A stretch of 64,000 bases of DNA, taken from an uncultured Haliea sp. Lineage in GTDB: Bacteria > Pseudomonadota > Gammaproteobacteria > Pseudomonadales > Halieaceae. Shown piece after piece: positions 23,770 through 32,808 of the stretch. The position numbers and the translations under genes are program-made. The notes under the pieces are model-generated. The model was not told the DNA's origin. It saw only the letters and a program-made list of their open reading frames with translations, and did not search any database. Each line of letters opens with the position of its first letter. Position 1 is the stretch's first letter. The stretch covers positions 59,208 through 123,207 of the forward strand of contig CAJXUQ010000003.1 in NCBI GenBank assembly GCA_913061145.1. Reading direction: 5' to 3'.

Positions 23770-24743
23770 CCACGTTATTGATTGGCATCTTCCTGCTGTC
23801 CCTGCTGGTGATTACAGCCGTGGCCATCGTGCGGTCTGAGGACCTGTTCTCTGCCGTCATGTTGAGCGGCATTTTCAGCCTGCTGATGGCGCTGAATTTC
23901 TTTCTGCTCGACGCAGCGGACGTTGCACTCACCGAGGCCGCCGTCGGTGCCGGTGTGGCCACGGTGCTGCTGCTGGCAGGACTGAAGCTGACTCCACCCA
24001 CGGAGGCCAAGGGGCGATCGCTGCGCAAACTGTCGGTTGTCGTGATTGCTGTAACGACGCTCCTGATGATTTACGCATCCTTCGGCCAGCCCACCCTCGG
24101 TGATCCCATGGCACCCGCACAGCAACACGTTGCGCCGTGGTATATCGAGAAAACGCCGGAACTGATCGACATTCCAAACATCGTCACAGCGGTGCTCAGC
24201 AGTTTTCGCGGCTATGACACACTGGGGGAAGTGTTTGTGGTGTTGACGGCCGGCATCGGGGTGATGTTCCTGCTCGGCGGAGGACGTGGAAAACCGTTCT
24301 CACGCCTCGACAGCCATGTTGAAGAGGGCTTGAGCGGACACTTGATACCCAAAGTGATGGCGAGGCTGCTGATTCCCTTTATCCTCCTGTTCGCCCTGTT
24401 CGTACAGTTCCACGGTGAGTACAGCCCGGGCGGCGGGTTTCAGGCGGGCGCAATTTTCGTCGCCGGCATCATTCTCTACTCCCTGGTGCGCGGCGAAGGA
24501 CTTGCACTTGCTGTCATCCCGCCCCGGGTGCTGCTCTGGATGAGTGCCGGTGGCGCGCTGCTTTACGGTTCAGTCGGGCTTGCCGGCATCGTCATGGGCG
24601 GACAGTTTCTGGAGTACTCGGTACTGTCCGAGAATCCGGTGACCGGCCAGCACATCGGCATTATCGTCATTGAACTCGGTGTCGGACTTACCGTCACTGG
24701 AGTCCTGCTTTCCATTTTCCATGCATTCGCCGCCCGGGACTGA
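23766..24743 (+). CDS. mnhB: Mrp antiporter fused DUF4040/MnhB subunit
   Basis: The 325-residue protein joins two modules. The N-terminal part (about 1-90) is the DUF4040 segment that forms the C-terminal end of large MrpA proteins, with SEDLFSAVMLSGIFSLLMAL. The C-terminal part (about 190-325) is MnhB, with VQFHGEYSPGGGFQAGAIFV. Thus the domain normally carried by MrpA is attached to MrpB here, as in archaeal Mbh/Mrp-type and some group-3 operons. It overlaps mnhG by four bases. Confidence 0.87.
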   Translation: MTTLLIGIFLLSLLVITAVAIVRSEDLFSAVMLSGIFSLLMALNFFLLDAADVALTEAAVGAGVATVLLLAGLKLTPPTEAKGRSLRKLSVVVIAVTTLLMIYASFGQPTLGDPMAPAQQHVAPWYIEKTPELIDIPNIVTAVLSSFRGYDTLGEVFVVLTAGIGVMFLLGGGRGKPFSRLDSHVEEGLSGHLIPKVMARLLIPFILLFALFVQFHGEYSPGGGFQAGAIFVAGIILYSLVRGEGLALAVIPPRVLLWMSAGGALLYGSVGLAGIVMGGQFLEYSVLSENPVTGQHIGIIVIELGVGLTVTGVLLSIFHAFAARD

Positions 24744-24749
24744 TTCAGC

Positions 24750-25109
24750 ATGAAGCTTCTAGGCCTTTTCAACTACTGGGTTTTTGCCGTTTTGCTCATG
24801 ATTGGCCTCTACGCACTGATCAGCAAAAAGAACCTGGTGAAAAAAATCATGGCGCTGGCGATTTTCCAGTCAGCCGTGTTTCTCTTTTTCATCACCATGA
24901 GTCGCGTCGATGGGGGCACGGCGCCCATCATCCAGGCGGGCGTGCCAGACCAGATCTTTTCCAACCCGCTTCCCCAGGTGTTGATCCTCACCGCCATTGT
25001 GGTCGGCATCTCGACGACCGCGCTGGGGCTTGCCATTGTCGTGCGCCTGTATGAAGAGTACGGCACCGTGGAGGATGACGAAATTCTGGCGATGGATCGC
25101 GAATCGTGA
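24750..25109 (+). CDS. mnhC: Mrp antiporter subunit C
   Basis: The 119-residue protein is NuoK-like, with three membrane segments. GLYALISKKNLVKKIMALAI (about 19-38) and DPLPQ-like NPLPQVLILTAIVVGISTTA in the second half are MrpC hallmarks. It starts 6 bp after the MnhB stop and overlaps the next gene by four bases. Confidence 0.9.
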   Translation: MKLLGLFNYWVFAVLLMIGLYALISKKNLVKKIMALAIFQSAVFLFFITMSRVDGGTAPIIQAGVPDQIFSNPLPQVLILTAIVVGISTTALGLAIVVRLYEEYGTVEDDEILAMDRES

Positions 25110-26596
25110 ATCTGGCAGATCATCTCCCGGCACTGCAGGTCGCACTGCCGCTGCTCACCGCGCCACTGGTTATACTCCTGCGCAACGGCTTCCTGGCCTG
25201 GCTGGCCGCGCTGGTCGCCAGTGGCGTCTCGCTTGGCCTGGCCATCCTGCTGACGCAGGCCGTGCTTGGCCCCGGTGTGCCGGAATATGCCGTTGGAGGC
25301 TGGCAGCCGCCCTTCGGGATCTCGCTGAACGTCGACGGTCTCAGCGCCCTCGTGCTACTGCTGGTGACCGGAGCGTCGACGCTGGGCCTGGCCGGTGGAC
25401 GCCTGTCCCTGCGGCGCGACATCGACAACCGCCGCGCACCCATGTTCTACGGCGCGTGGCTGATCGCACTGGCCGGACTGTGCGGCATCGCCGTGGCAGG
25501 TGATGCCTTCAACGTCTTTGTCTTCATGGAAATTTCCTCCCTCGCCACCTACATCCTGATCGCCGCCGGCCGCGACCGGCGGGCCCTGTCGGCGGTGTTC
25601 AAGTACCTGATCATCGGCACCATCGGCGCCACCTTTTACCTCATCGGCGTCGGCTTCATCTACATGATGACCGGCACGCTGAATTTTGCCGATATGGCAC
25701 TGCGTCTGGGGGATGTGATCGAAACGCGGCCGATTATCATTGCCGCCGGATTCATTACCATCGGCCTCGCATTGAAGGCGGCCGTGTTCCCGCTGCATAT
25801 CTGGCTGCCGCGGGCCTATACCTATGCGCCCAATGCCGTGACCGTGTTCATCGCTGCCTGTTCCACCAAGGTCTCCATCTATGTGCTGCTGCGCTTCAAC
25901 TACGGCGTCTTCCACGGCAACCTGCTCGGCCACTCTGACCTGTTCAGCGTTTTCATCGTGCCGCTGGCCCTGTCCGGAATTCTGCTGGCATCGGCGATCG
26001 CCATTTACCAGGGCAACATCAAGAAGCTGCTGGCCTTTTCGTCCGTCGCGCAGATCGGCTATATCGCCCTGGCCGCGGGTCTCGCCACGCAGGCAGGGTT
26101 GATGGCCGCACAGCTGCATATGTTCAACCATGCTCTGGCCAAGGGCACCCTGTTCCTGTGCGTCGTCGCTTTCGTGCTGACAAGCCGCAGCGCCAATATC
26201 ACCAAGCTGGCGGGCATTGGCAGGCGCATGCCCTGGACCATGGGCGCCTTTGTCATCGCCGGCCTGAGCCTGATTGGCGTCCCCGGCACAGCGGGGTTTA
26301 TCAGCAAGTGGTACCTGGTGGTCGCTGTCATGGGCGTGCCTGGCTGGGGGGTACCGCTGGTAATCGCTATCATCATCAGTTCACTGATGGCCGTCGTCTA
26401 TCTCTGGAAGTTTGTCGAAACCGCCTACTACGGGACGCCGCCGGACGGCGACGTCTCAGCCATGGAAGTCCCGCTGCCGCTGCGGGTACTGATCTGGTTC
26501 GCTGCCCTCGCCAATATCTATTTCGGCCTGGCGCCCAGATTGCCCATCGCGCTTGCTGAGAGCGGCACCAGCACCTTGCTCGGGGGACTGCTGTAA
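25106..26596 (+). CDS. mnhD: Mrp antiporter D-type channel subunit, first copy
   Basis: The 496-residue protein has about fourteen membrane segments and belongs to the MrpD/NuoN proton-channel family. The key TM5 Glu is present in FVFMEISSLATYI, the TM7 Lys in LALKAAVFPLHIWLPRAY, and the TM12 Lys in HALAKGTLF. It is therefore expected to conduct ions. It overlaps mnhC by four bases and the next D-like gene by one. Confidence 0.9.
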   Translation: MNLADHLPALQVALPLLTAPLVILLRNGFLAWLAALVASGVSLGLAILLTQAVLGPGVPEYAVGGWQPPFGISLNVDGLSALVLLLVTGASTLGLAGGRLSLRRDIDNRRAPMFYGAWLIALAGLCGIAVAGDAFNVFVFMEISSLATYILIAAGRDRRALSAVFKYLIIGTIGATFYLIGVGFIYMMTGTLNFADMALRLGDVIETRPIIIAAGFITIGLALKAAVFPLHIWLPRAYTYAPNAVTVFIAACSTKVSIYVLLRFNYGVFHGNLLGHSDLFSVFIVPLALSGILLASAIAIYQGNIKKLLAFSSVAQIGYIALAAGLATQAGLMAAQLHMFNHALAKGTLFLCVVAFVLTSRSANITKLAGIGRRMPWTMGAFVIAGLSLIGVPGTAGFISKWYLVVAVMGVPGWGVPLVIAIIISSLMAVVYLWKFVETAYYGTPPDGDVSAMEVPLPLRVLIWFAALANIYFGLAPRLPIALAESGTSTLLGGLL

Positions 26597-28065
26597 TGCT
26601 GAGCACCTCGACACTGCCCCTGATACTGACACTGCCCCTGCTTGGCGCCATCGCCATTGCCTGTGTCGGGCGCTGGCCCAACCTGCGCGAAACGATCAGC
26701 CTGCTGACCGCCATCACCCTTGCGGTTCTGGTATTTTCCTGGTTTCCGGAGGTGTCTGACGGTGCGCGTCCACGCTTCGTGCTCTCCGAGCCGCTTCCCG
26801 GCCTGACACTGGCGCTGTCGCTGGAACCACTGGGCATGATGTTCGCCTGCATCGCCTCCTTCCTGTGGATCATTAACACTATCTACTCGATTGGCTACAT
26901 GCGCGGCAACGATGAGAAACACCAGACCCGTTTCTACATCTGCTTCGCGCTCGCAATCGCAGCCGCGATGGGCATTGCCCTGGCCGACAACCTGTTTACC
27001 CTGTTCCTGTTCTATGAACTGCTGACCCTGTCCACCTACCCGCTGGTGGCGCACAAGGGAGATGCCAAAACCATTGCCTCGGCGCGCGTTTACCTGGGGG
27101 TACTGCTCGCCACCTCCATCGGTCTGCTGCTGCCGGCCATTATCTGGACCTGGGTTGCCACCGGCAGCACGACCTTCACACTGGGCGGCATTATTGAAGG
27201 CAAGCTTGCCGGGCCCGCTGTAGGCCTGCTGCTGGGCCTGTTCGTATTCGGCATCGGCAAGGCGGCGGTGATGCCAGTACACCGCTGGTTGCCCGCAGCC
27301 ATGGTGGCGCCCACACCGGTCAGCGCGCTGCTGCACGCAGTCGCCGTGGTCAAAGCCGGTGTGTTCAGCATCACCAAAATCATCATCTACATTTTCGGCG
27401 TCGACTTCCTGTTCAATGAACCGAGCGCCCAGTGGCTGCAGTTTGCCGCCGCGTTCACCATCCTGACCGCCAGCATCATCGCGCTCTACCAGACCAACCT
27501 GAAGCGCATGCTGGCCTACTCCACGATTGGCCAGCTCTCCTACGTCATCATGGCAACGGTGATTCTCAAGCCGCTGGCCGAGGTGGGCGCCGCGGTACAT
27601 ATCGCCGCACACGCGTTCGGCAAAATCACCTTGTTCTTTGCGGCCGGCGCGATCTATACCGCGGCGCACAAAACGGAACTCTGGCAACTTGCCGGCATTG
27701 GTCGACGGATGCCCATCACCATGGCCGCGTTTACCATTGGCGCACTGAGCATGATCGGCGTGCCACCGACGGCCGGCTTCGTCTCCAAGTGGTTCATTCT
27801 CGCCGGTGCTTTCCAGGCGGAGAACTATATCGCCATCTTTACGATTATTGGCAGTACGGTACTCAATGCCATGTACTTCCTGCCCATCATCTACTTTGCC
27901 TGGCTGGCTCCGCCGGCGGACGGTGTGGACATGAACCACGGTGAGGCCCCGAAAGCTATCCTGCTCGCGCTGTCGGTGACCGCAGCGCTCACCATTGTGT
28001 TTTTCTTCTTTAACCAGCCGCTTCTGGACCTTGAGAGCCAGCTGGTGGAGAGCCTGCCGCTATGA
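26596..28065 (+). CDS. Mrp antiporter D-type channel subunit, second copy
   Basis: The 489-residue paralogue of the preceding gene retains all three marker residues: Glu in FLFYELLTLSTYPLV, Lys in GIGKAAVMPVHRWLP, and Lys in HAFGKITLFFA. It is nearer to NuoM/NuoL or MrpA N-terminal sequences than the first copy in its TM3-4 region (NTIYSIGYMRGNDEKHQTR). In this operon it may replace the channel half of the missing full-length MrpA. Confidence 0.88.
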   Translation: MLSTSTLPLILTLPLLGAIAIACVGRWPNLRETISLLTAITLAVLVFSWFPEVSDGARPRFVLSEPLPGLTLALSLEPLGMMFACIASFLWIINTIYSIGYMRGNDEKHQTRFYICFALAIAAAMGIALADNLFTLFLFYELLTLSTYPLVAHKGDAKTIASARVYLGVLLATSIGLLLPAIIWTWVATGSTTFTLGGIIEGKLAGPAVGLLLGLFVFGIGKAAVMPVHRWLPAAMVAPTPVSALLHAVAVVKAGVFSITKIIIYIFGVDFLFNEPSAQWLQFAAAFTILTASIIALYQTNLKRMLAYSTIGQLSYVIMATVILKPLAEVGAAVHIAAHAFGKITLFFAAGAIYTAAHKTELWQLAGIGRRMPITMAAFTIGALSMIGVPPTAGFVSKWFILAGAFQAENYIAIFTIIGSTVLNAMYFLPIIYFAWLAPPADGVDMNHGEAPKAILLALSVTAALTIVFFFFNQPLLDLESQLVESLPL

Positions 28066-28310
28066 CACAACCTGACGACCACTGGCTGATCCGGCCAACC
28101 ACGATCCGCTGGCTGTGGATTATCGGCTACAGCGTGCTCGCGATCACTGTGCTGCTGCAGCTGGTCATTCCCGTCAAGGGCTATTTCGGCATTGACGGCT
28201 GGTTCGGCTTCGGTGCCCTGTTTGGTTTCCTGAGCTGTGTGTTGATGGTGTTTGGCGCCAAGTTCATCGGGAAGCTGCTGAAGCGGCCGGACGACTACTA
28301 CGATGTTTGA
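28062..28310 (+). CDS. small two-helix membrane protein of the mrp operon
   Basis: The 82-residue protein has two predicted membrane helices (about 18-38 and 48-68) with a short charged tail ending DDYYDV. It overlaps both neighbouring D-type subunit genes (4 and 8 bases), so it is translated with them and is very likely a structural or assembly subunit. I do not recognise a named family. Confidence 0.7.
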   Translation: MTQPDDHWLIRPTTIRWLWIIGYSVLAITVLLQLVIPVKGYFGIDGWFGFGALFGFLSCVLMVFGAKFIGKLLKRPDDYYDV

Positions 28311-29991
28311 GATGTTCCCCCCCGCACTTGCGCTGATCGGCGGCGCCCTGCTGACTGCCTTAATCAGTTCGCGGCAGCTGCGTGCAGTTGTGGTTATCAT
28401 TGCCCCACTGATCTGCCTGTACCTGATCTGGCAAGTGCCGGATGGTGTCGTGGTCCGCGGCGCATTTCTCGGTTACCCACTGGAACTGGTGGAGGGCGGC
28501 CCCGTGCGCCGTCTGTTTGCCACGATCTTCGCCATCATGTCCGCGACGGGTGCCGTTTTCGCCTTCAACCATGCACGGCGCACCGAGTTGGTGGCCGCGC
28601 AACTGTATGCAGCGGGCGCTGTGGGCGTTTCGTTTGCCGGTGACCTGCTCACCCTGTTCGTGTTCTGGGAGATCATGGCACTGTTCTCCACCGTCGTGGT
28701 CTGGTGTGGCGGCACCGAAAGCGCCCGGGCCGCCGGTGTGCGCTACGCCATTATGCACCTGCTGGGCGGCGTGATCCTGAAGGTTGGCATCGAAGGCCTG
28801 CTCGTGACCACGGGCTCGCTGGATATCCGCCCGCTTTCAGCGCATGACTTCAGCACCTGGATGATTCTCATCGGTATTCTGATCAACGCCGCTGCCCCGC
28901 CGCTCTCTTCGTGGCTGTCGGACGCCTACCCTACCGCCAGTCCGACCGGCTCGGTTTTCCTCTCGGCGTTCACCACAAAAACCGCCATCCTGGCGCTGAT
29001 ACTGCTGTTCCCGGGCGAGTCGATCCTGGTGGGGATCGGGCTGTTCATGGTGTTCTACGGGATTTTCTACGCGCTGCTGGAAAACGATATTCGGCGCATT
29101 CTCGCGTTTTCTATCGTCAACCAGGTGGGCTTCATGGTGGTGGCGGTGGGCATCGGCACGGAGATGGCCATCAACGGCGCTTCAGCCCACGCATTTGCCC
29201 ATATCATCTACAAGGCGCTGCTGTTCATGAGTGCCGGGGTTGTTGTGATGCGCACCGGCAAGCACCTCTGCACGGACGTGGGTGGCCTCTTCCGCACCAT
29301 GCCGGTGACCATGTGGTGTGGTGTCGTGGGCGCGCTGGCGATTTCCAGCTTTCCGCTGACGTCGGGCTTCACCACCAAGACGCTGATTTCCCAGGCTGCT
29401 GTGGGGGAAGGTCTGACCACCGTCTACTTCCTGCTCGCAGCCGCCTCCGCCGGTGTATTTCTGCACGCGGGCATCAAGTTTCCCTGGTTTGTCTTTTTCC
29501 AGAAAGACTCTGGCCTGCGCCCCAAGGATGCACCCTGGAACATGCGCATTGCGATGCTCTTCTTTGCCTTCCTCTGCATTCTGATCGGCGTCTACCCACA
29601 GCTGCTGTACCCACTGCTGCCCTACGCGATGGACTACCACCCGTACAAACCCGGCAAGGTGCTGTTCTACCTGCAACTGCTGTTGTTCTCCGGGCTCGCC
29701 TTCTTCCTGCTGCTGCCGTGGATGAAGCGCACACTGACCATTTCGCTTGACGTGGACTGGCTGTGGCGCCGCGGTCTGCCGCTCCTGGTGAAGTACGTGG
29801 CGCGCGTCGGCAAGCCACCCGTAGGCGCATTGCGCAGCCGCCTGCAGCAGGGCGCCGGGTTGCTGACCGCCTCGGCTCGACACACCATGGGGCACACGGG
29901 CCCACTGGGACGTTCCTGGGAAATCGGTACCACCGCGCTCTGGATCGTGTTGTTACTGATGGTCTACGTATTCGCCTATTACCTGTTCTAA
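28303..29991 (+). CDS. Mrp antiporter D-type channel subunit, third copy, TM7 Lys missing
   Basis: The 562-residue protein belongs to the same MrpD/NuoN family, with the TM5 Glu in FVFWEIMALFSTVVVW and a TM12 Lys in IYKALLFMSAGVV. The expected TM7 Lys position reads ILINAAAPPLSSWLSDAYP, with Asn where the other two copies have Lys. A C-terminal extension of about 90 residues adds a long charged stretch (about 480-540) before a last membrane helix ending YVFAYYLF. It may be a structural or altered-coupling subunit. It is the last gene of the operon. Confidence 0.85.
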   Translation: MFEMFPPALALIGGALLTALISSRQLRAVVVIIAPLICLYLIWQVPDGVVVRGAFLGYPLELVEGGPVRRLFATIFAIMSATGAVFAFNHARRTELVAAQLYAAGAVGVSFAGDLLTLFVFWEIMALFSTVVVWCGGTESARAAGVRYAIMHLLGGVILKVGIEGLLVTTGSLDIRPLSAHDFSTWMILIGILINAAAPPLSSWLSDAYPTASPTGSVFLSAFTTKTAILALILLFPGESILVGIGLFMVFYGIFYALLENDIRRILAFSIVNQVGFMVVAVGIGTEMAINGASAHAFAHIIYKALLFMSAGVVVMRTGKHLCTDVGGLFRTMPVTMWCGVVGALAISSFPLTSGFTTKTLISQAAVGEGLTTVYFLLAAASAGVFLHAGIKFPWFVFFQKDSGLRPKDAPWNMRIAMLFFAFLCILIGVYPQLLYPLLPYAMDYHPYKPGKVLFYLQLLLFSGLAFFLLLPWMKRTLTISLDVDWLWRRGLPLLVKYVARVGKPPVGALRSRLQQGAGLLTASARHTMGHTGPLGRSWEIGTTALWIVLLLMVYVFAYYLF

Positions 29992-30011
29992 GCCATCAAG
30001 CACTGTGAACT

Positions 30012-30032
30012 GGCGCACAGATCATGTGCGCC
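30012..30032. terminator. hairpin after the mrp operon
   Basis: GGCGCACA (30012-30019) pairs with TGTGCGCC (30025-30032) over a 5-base loop, 21 bp after the last mrp gene. No T-run follows, so it may stabilise the mRNA end or act weakly as a terminator. Confidence 0.45.
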
Positions 30033-30108
30033 GTGATTCGTGGCGGAAACGGTCAGGACTACACTGTTACGCTCTGTTACCTAACCAACGAGAGCGTTCG
30101 ACCCTGCC

Positions 30109-31125
30109 ATGTACAAATTCATCGGTATCGCCATTCTTGCCTCCTGTTCCGCCCTTGCCGGTTGCAAAGTGCAGCTGTCCAGCCCCACCGGTGGCTCCAT
30201 CGCCACGGTGTCAGGCAACTACAGCTGCGCCGCCAATGCCAACTGCCCACCTATCGATGTCAACGACATATTCTTTGACGAAACCTTTATCGCGAGGCCG
30301 GCCGCCGGCTACGAGTTCACCGGCTGGAAAAAGCGCCAGCGCGGCCTGTGCGGAGGCAGCACCAAGAACTGCCGCCTGTTCACCTCTGGCTTCGCCGGCA
30401 ACGATGACCTGTTGGGGTTCCTGGCCCGACCCAACGAAGTGTTCTACCTGGAACCGGTGTTCACCCGCATCGCCAGCGGTAGCGGTGATGCGCGTCGCTG
30501 CTACAACACCACGCTGGTGACGGTAAACACCACGGTGGTCGCAAGCTATCGCACCACCGACGCCAGCGGCGCTGTGGTACCCTTCGAGTACGATCAGGTG
30601 ATCACCGGCGGGGCGAGCTTCGAGGGGAAGAACGCGCTGAAAGCGACCACCAATACCCGCGCGAGTGGCGCGGCGCCCTCCACTTCCCGTAGCGAGGCCT
30701 ACTTCCAGCCCCAGGCCAGTCAGTTCCGCGTGCTTGAGTACGGTGTGGAAGTGGAGTCTTTCACGCCTGAAGCCTCCGAAAGCCGCGTCGTGTTTGCGCC
30801 GCAACAACTGGAACGTTACGACCTCAGTGCGGGACAGTCCTTTGAACAACGCTACACCGTCAATCTTCGTACCCGCGTGCGGGGCTTCACGCTCAATGAC
30901 AGCAACACCGTGGACCGGCGTACCACATTTGTCGGCATTGAATCAGTCAGTGTCCCCGCAGGCCAGTTCCAGGCCTGTCGCTTCCAGACACGGGAAACGG
31001 GCAGCGCCGGCACAGCGCTCAGCGAGGAGTGGTTCGGTGTGGACAACGGCATGCTGCTGAAATCGACCGCTGACGGAGACACCACGGTGCTGCTGAGGGC
31101 GAGCATCAACGGTGCCAGCATCTAA
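30109..31125 (+). CDS. lipoprotein with InlB-type repeat segment
   Basis: The 338-residue protein opens with a lipoprotein signal and lipobox LAGC, lipidated Cys at residue 19. The next region has a GGSIATVSGNYSC...GYEFTGWKK pattern (about residues 25-85) resembling the glycine-aromatic bacterial repeat seen in InlB-like surface proteins, with paired cysteines. The C-terminal two thirds (about 125-338) is beta-rich without a domain I can name. It is probably exposed on an envelope face. It stands alone between the mrp operon and a terminator shared with tRNA-Ala. Confidence 0.72.
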   Translation: MYKFIGIAILASCSALAGCKVQLSSPTGGSIATVSGNYSCAANANCPPIDVNDIFFDETFIARPAAGYEFTGWKKRQRGLCGGSTKNCRLFTSGFAGNDDLLGFLARPNEVFYLEPVFTRIASGSGDARRCYNTTLVTVNTTVVASYRTTDASGAVVPFEYDQVITGGASFEGKNALKATTNTRASGAAPSTSRSEAYFQPQASQFRVLEYGVEVESFTPEASESRVVFAPQQLERYDLSAGQSFEQRYTVNLRTRVRGFTLNDSNTVDRRTTFVGIESVSVPAGQFQACRFQTRETGSAGTALSEEWFGVDNGMLLKSTADGDTTVLLRASINGASI

Positions 31126-31148
31126 CGCTGGGGCTTGCACGCAGGCAT

Positions 31149-31187
31149 AAAAAAACCCTCTGGACCGCGCGGTGCAGAGGGTTTGTT
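31149..31187. terminator. bidirectional intrinsic terminator
   Basis: AAACCCTCTG (31153-31162) pairs with CAGAGGGTTT (31175-31184). The A-run on the left gives a seven-T tail on the minus strand right after tRNA-Ala, and a weaker T-rich tail serves the lipoprotein gene on the plus strand. Confidence 0.88.
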
Positions 31188-31263
<76 letters not shown>

Positions 31264-31282
31264 GTAAACTCTGAGGACGCGA

Positions 31283-31311
31283 ATTCTAGAGAGGCAGCCT
31301 AACCCTGTCAA
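31283..31311 (-). promoter_or_regulatory. sigma-70 promoter of tRNA-Ala
   Basis: TTGACA (31311-31306) and TAGAAT (31288-31283) are separated by 17 bp on the minus strand, about 20 bp before the tRNA 5' end. It sits directly after the sdaA stop codon. Confidence 0.88.
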
Positions 31312-31335
31312 GCGCTGGCAGCAGGGAAAGTGCGC

Positions 31336-32739
31336 TCAGCAGTCGACAAAGTTGACGGGCACTTCCAGCACGTTCACGGCCAGGCCGCCCCGCGCTGTTT
31401 CCTTGTATTTTTCCTGCATATCCCGGCCCGTGTCGCGCATGGTCTTGATCACCTGGTCCAGAGACACATAGTGTTCACCGCTGCCGCGCAACGCCATGCG
31501 CGCCGCGCTGATCGCCTTGATCGCACCCATGGCGTTGCGCTCGATACAGGGTACCTGCACCAGTCCACCGATCGGGTCGCAGGTCAGGCCGAGATTGTGC
31601 TCCATGGCAATCTCGGCCGCATTTTCCACCTGCTCCGGCGTTCCGCCCAGTGCGTCAGCAAGCGCGCCAGCCGCCATCGAGCAGGCGGAACCCACCTCGC
31701 CCTGGCAACCTACCTCGGCGCCCGAAATCGAGGCATTGATTTTGTAAAGTGTACCTATCGCCGCGGCGGTGAGCAGAAAGCGCACCGCGTCCTCCTCCAC
31801 CGCCCCCTGACAGCGCGTGAGATAGTATTTAAGTACCGCAGGGATGATACCCGCCGCACCGTTGGTCGGTGCAGTAACGATACGGCCCCCCACCGCATTT
31901 TCCTCATTGACGGCCAGCGCGTAGAGCGTCACCCAGTCCATGGTGTTCAGCGAGTCGTCCCCGAGGCCGCCCTGACGCCCCTTCAACTGCCGATACAGCT
32001 GCGCTGCACGACGCCTGACCTTGAGGCCGCCGGGAAGGATGCCCTCCGCCTCACAGCCACGGGCTATGGAGGCATCCATCACCCGCCACAGACGAAGCAG
32101 CCCATCGTGGATCTCCTCCCGGGAGCGCCAGGCTTTCTCGTTTTCCAGCATCAGGCGACTGATAGACAGCCCGCTCTCGCGACAGCGACGCAGCAGTTCT
32201 GCCCCGGTCGTAAACGGGTACGGCACGGGAGTCGGGTCATCGACGATCAGCTCCCCGCCCTCTGCTGCCGCCTCATCCACCACAAACCCACCGCCCACCG
32301 AGTAATACACCGCGTGCTGCAGCGTCTCACCCTGCGCGTCAAAGGCCCGGAAGCGCATGCCATTGGCGTGCTGCGGCAGGGTCTCAGTGCGGTGCATGAT
32401 AAGGTCATCGCGGTAGCTGAAAGGGACAGCGTGTCGACCCAGCACGCGCAGCTCCCCGCCCTCGCGCACGGCTGCAACACGCGGCGCAATCCCCTCCACC
32501 ACGACCGTATCGGGCGCTTCTCCTTCCAGGCCGAGAATAATCGCCTTGGGTGAGCCGTGACCGGCGCCCGTCGCACCGAGCGAGCCGTAGAGTTCGACGC
32601 TGATCCGCGCACAACGGTCCAGGGACCCGCTGTTCTCGAGGGCGTCGGCGAAGCGCTTGGCCGCGTGCATCGGGCCAACCGTGTGCGAACTGGAGGGCCC
32701 GATGCCCACCTTGAAAAGGTCGAATGTGCTGATGGCCAC
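31336..32739 (-). CDS. sdaA: L-serine ammonia-lyase (iron-sulfur type)
   Basis: SdaA deaminates L-serine to pyruvate and ammonia using a [4Fe-4S] cluster in the cytoplasm. The 467-residue single-chain enzyme has the N-terminal [13 protein letters not shown] motif (about 12-24) and the cluster cysteines in [11 protein letters not shown] and in [19 protein letters not shown] start at 32739 preceded by GGGAGC gives the usual opening [12 protein letters not shown]; an ATG ten codons upstream (32769) is the alternative. It is transcribed toward tRNA-Ala, whose promoter begins within 30 bp of its stop. Confidence 0.93.
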   Translation of the reverse strand: MAISTFDLFKVGIGPSSSHTVGPMHAAKRFADALENSGSLDRCARISVELYGSLGATGAGHGSPKAIILGLEGEAPDTVVVEGIAPRVAAVREGGELRVLGRHAVPFSYRDDLIMHRTETLPQHANGMRFRAFDAQGETLQHAVYYSVGGGFVVDEAAAEGGELIVDDPTPVPYPFTTGAELLRRCRESGLSISRLMLENEKAWRSREEIHDGLLRLWRVMDASIARGCEAEGILPGGLKVRRRAAQLYRQLKGRQGGLGDDSLNTMDWVTLYALAVNEENAVGGRIVTAPTNGAAGIIPAVLKYYLTRCQGAVEEDAVRFLLTAAAIGTLYKINASISGAEVGCQGEVGSACSMAAGALADALGGTPEQVENAAEIAMEHNLGLTCDPIGGLVQVPCIERNAMGAIKAISAARMALRGSGEHYVSLDQVIKTMRDTGRDMQEKYKETARGGLAVNVLEVPVNFVDC

Positions 32740-32808
32740 GCTGCGGCTCCCGGTGTTGCTGCACTGCATTGAGTGTAGCCCTATTCAGGGCGGGCAGTAC
32801 ACGCGATG

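Noticed and set aside
26518..27939. 473-residue minus-strand frame opposite the mrp channel genes
   Set aside because: It is an antisense shadow of two clear MrpD-like genes and lacks any motif.
31330..32553. 407-residue plus-strand frame opposite sdaA
   Set aside because: It is antisense to serine dehydratase, whose cluster cysteines and motifs are unambiguous.
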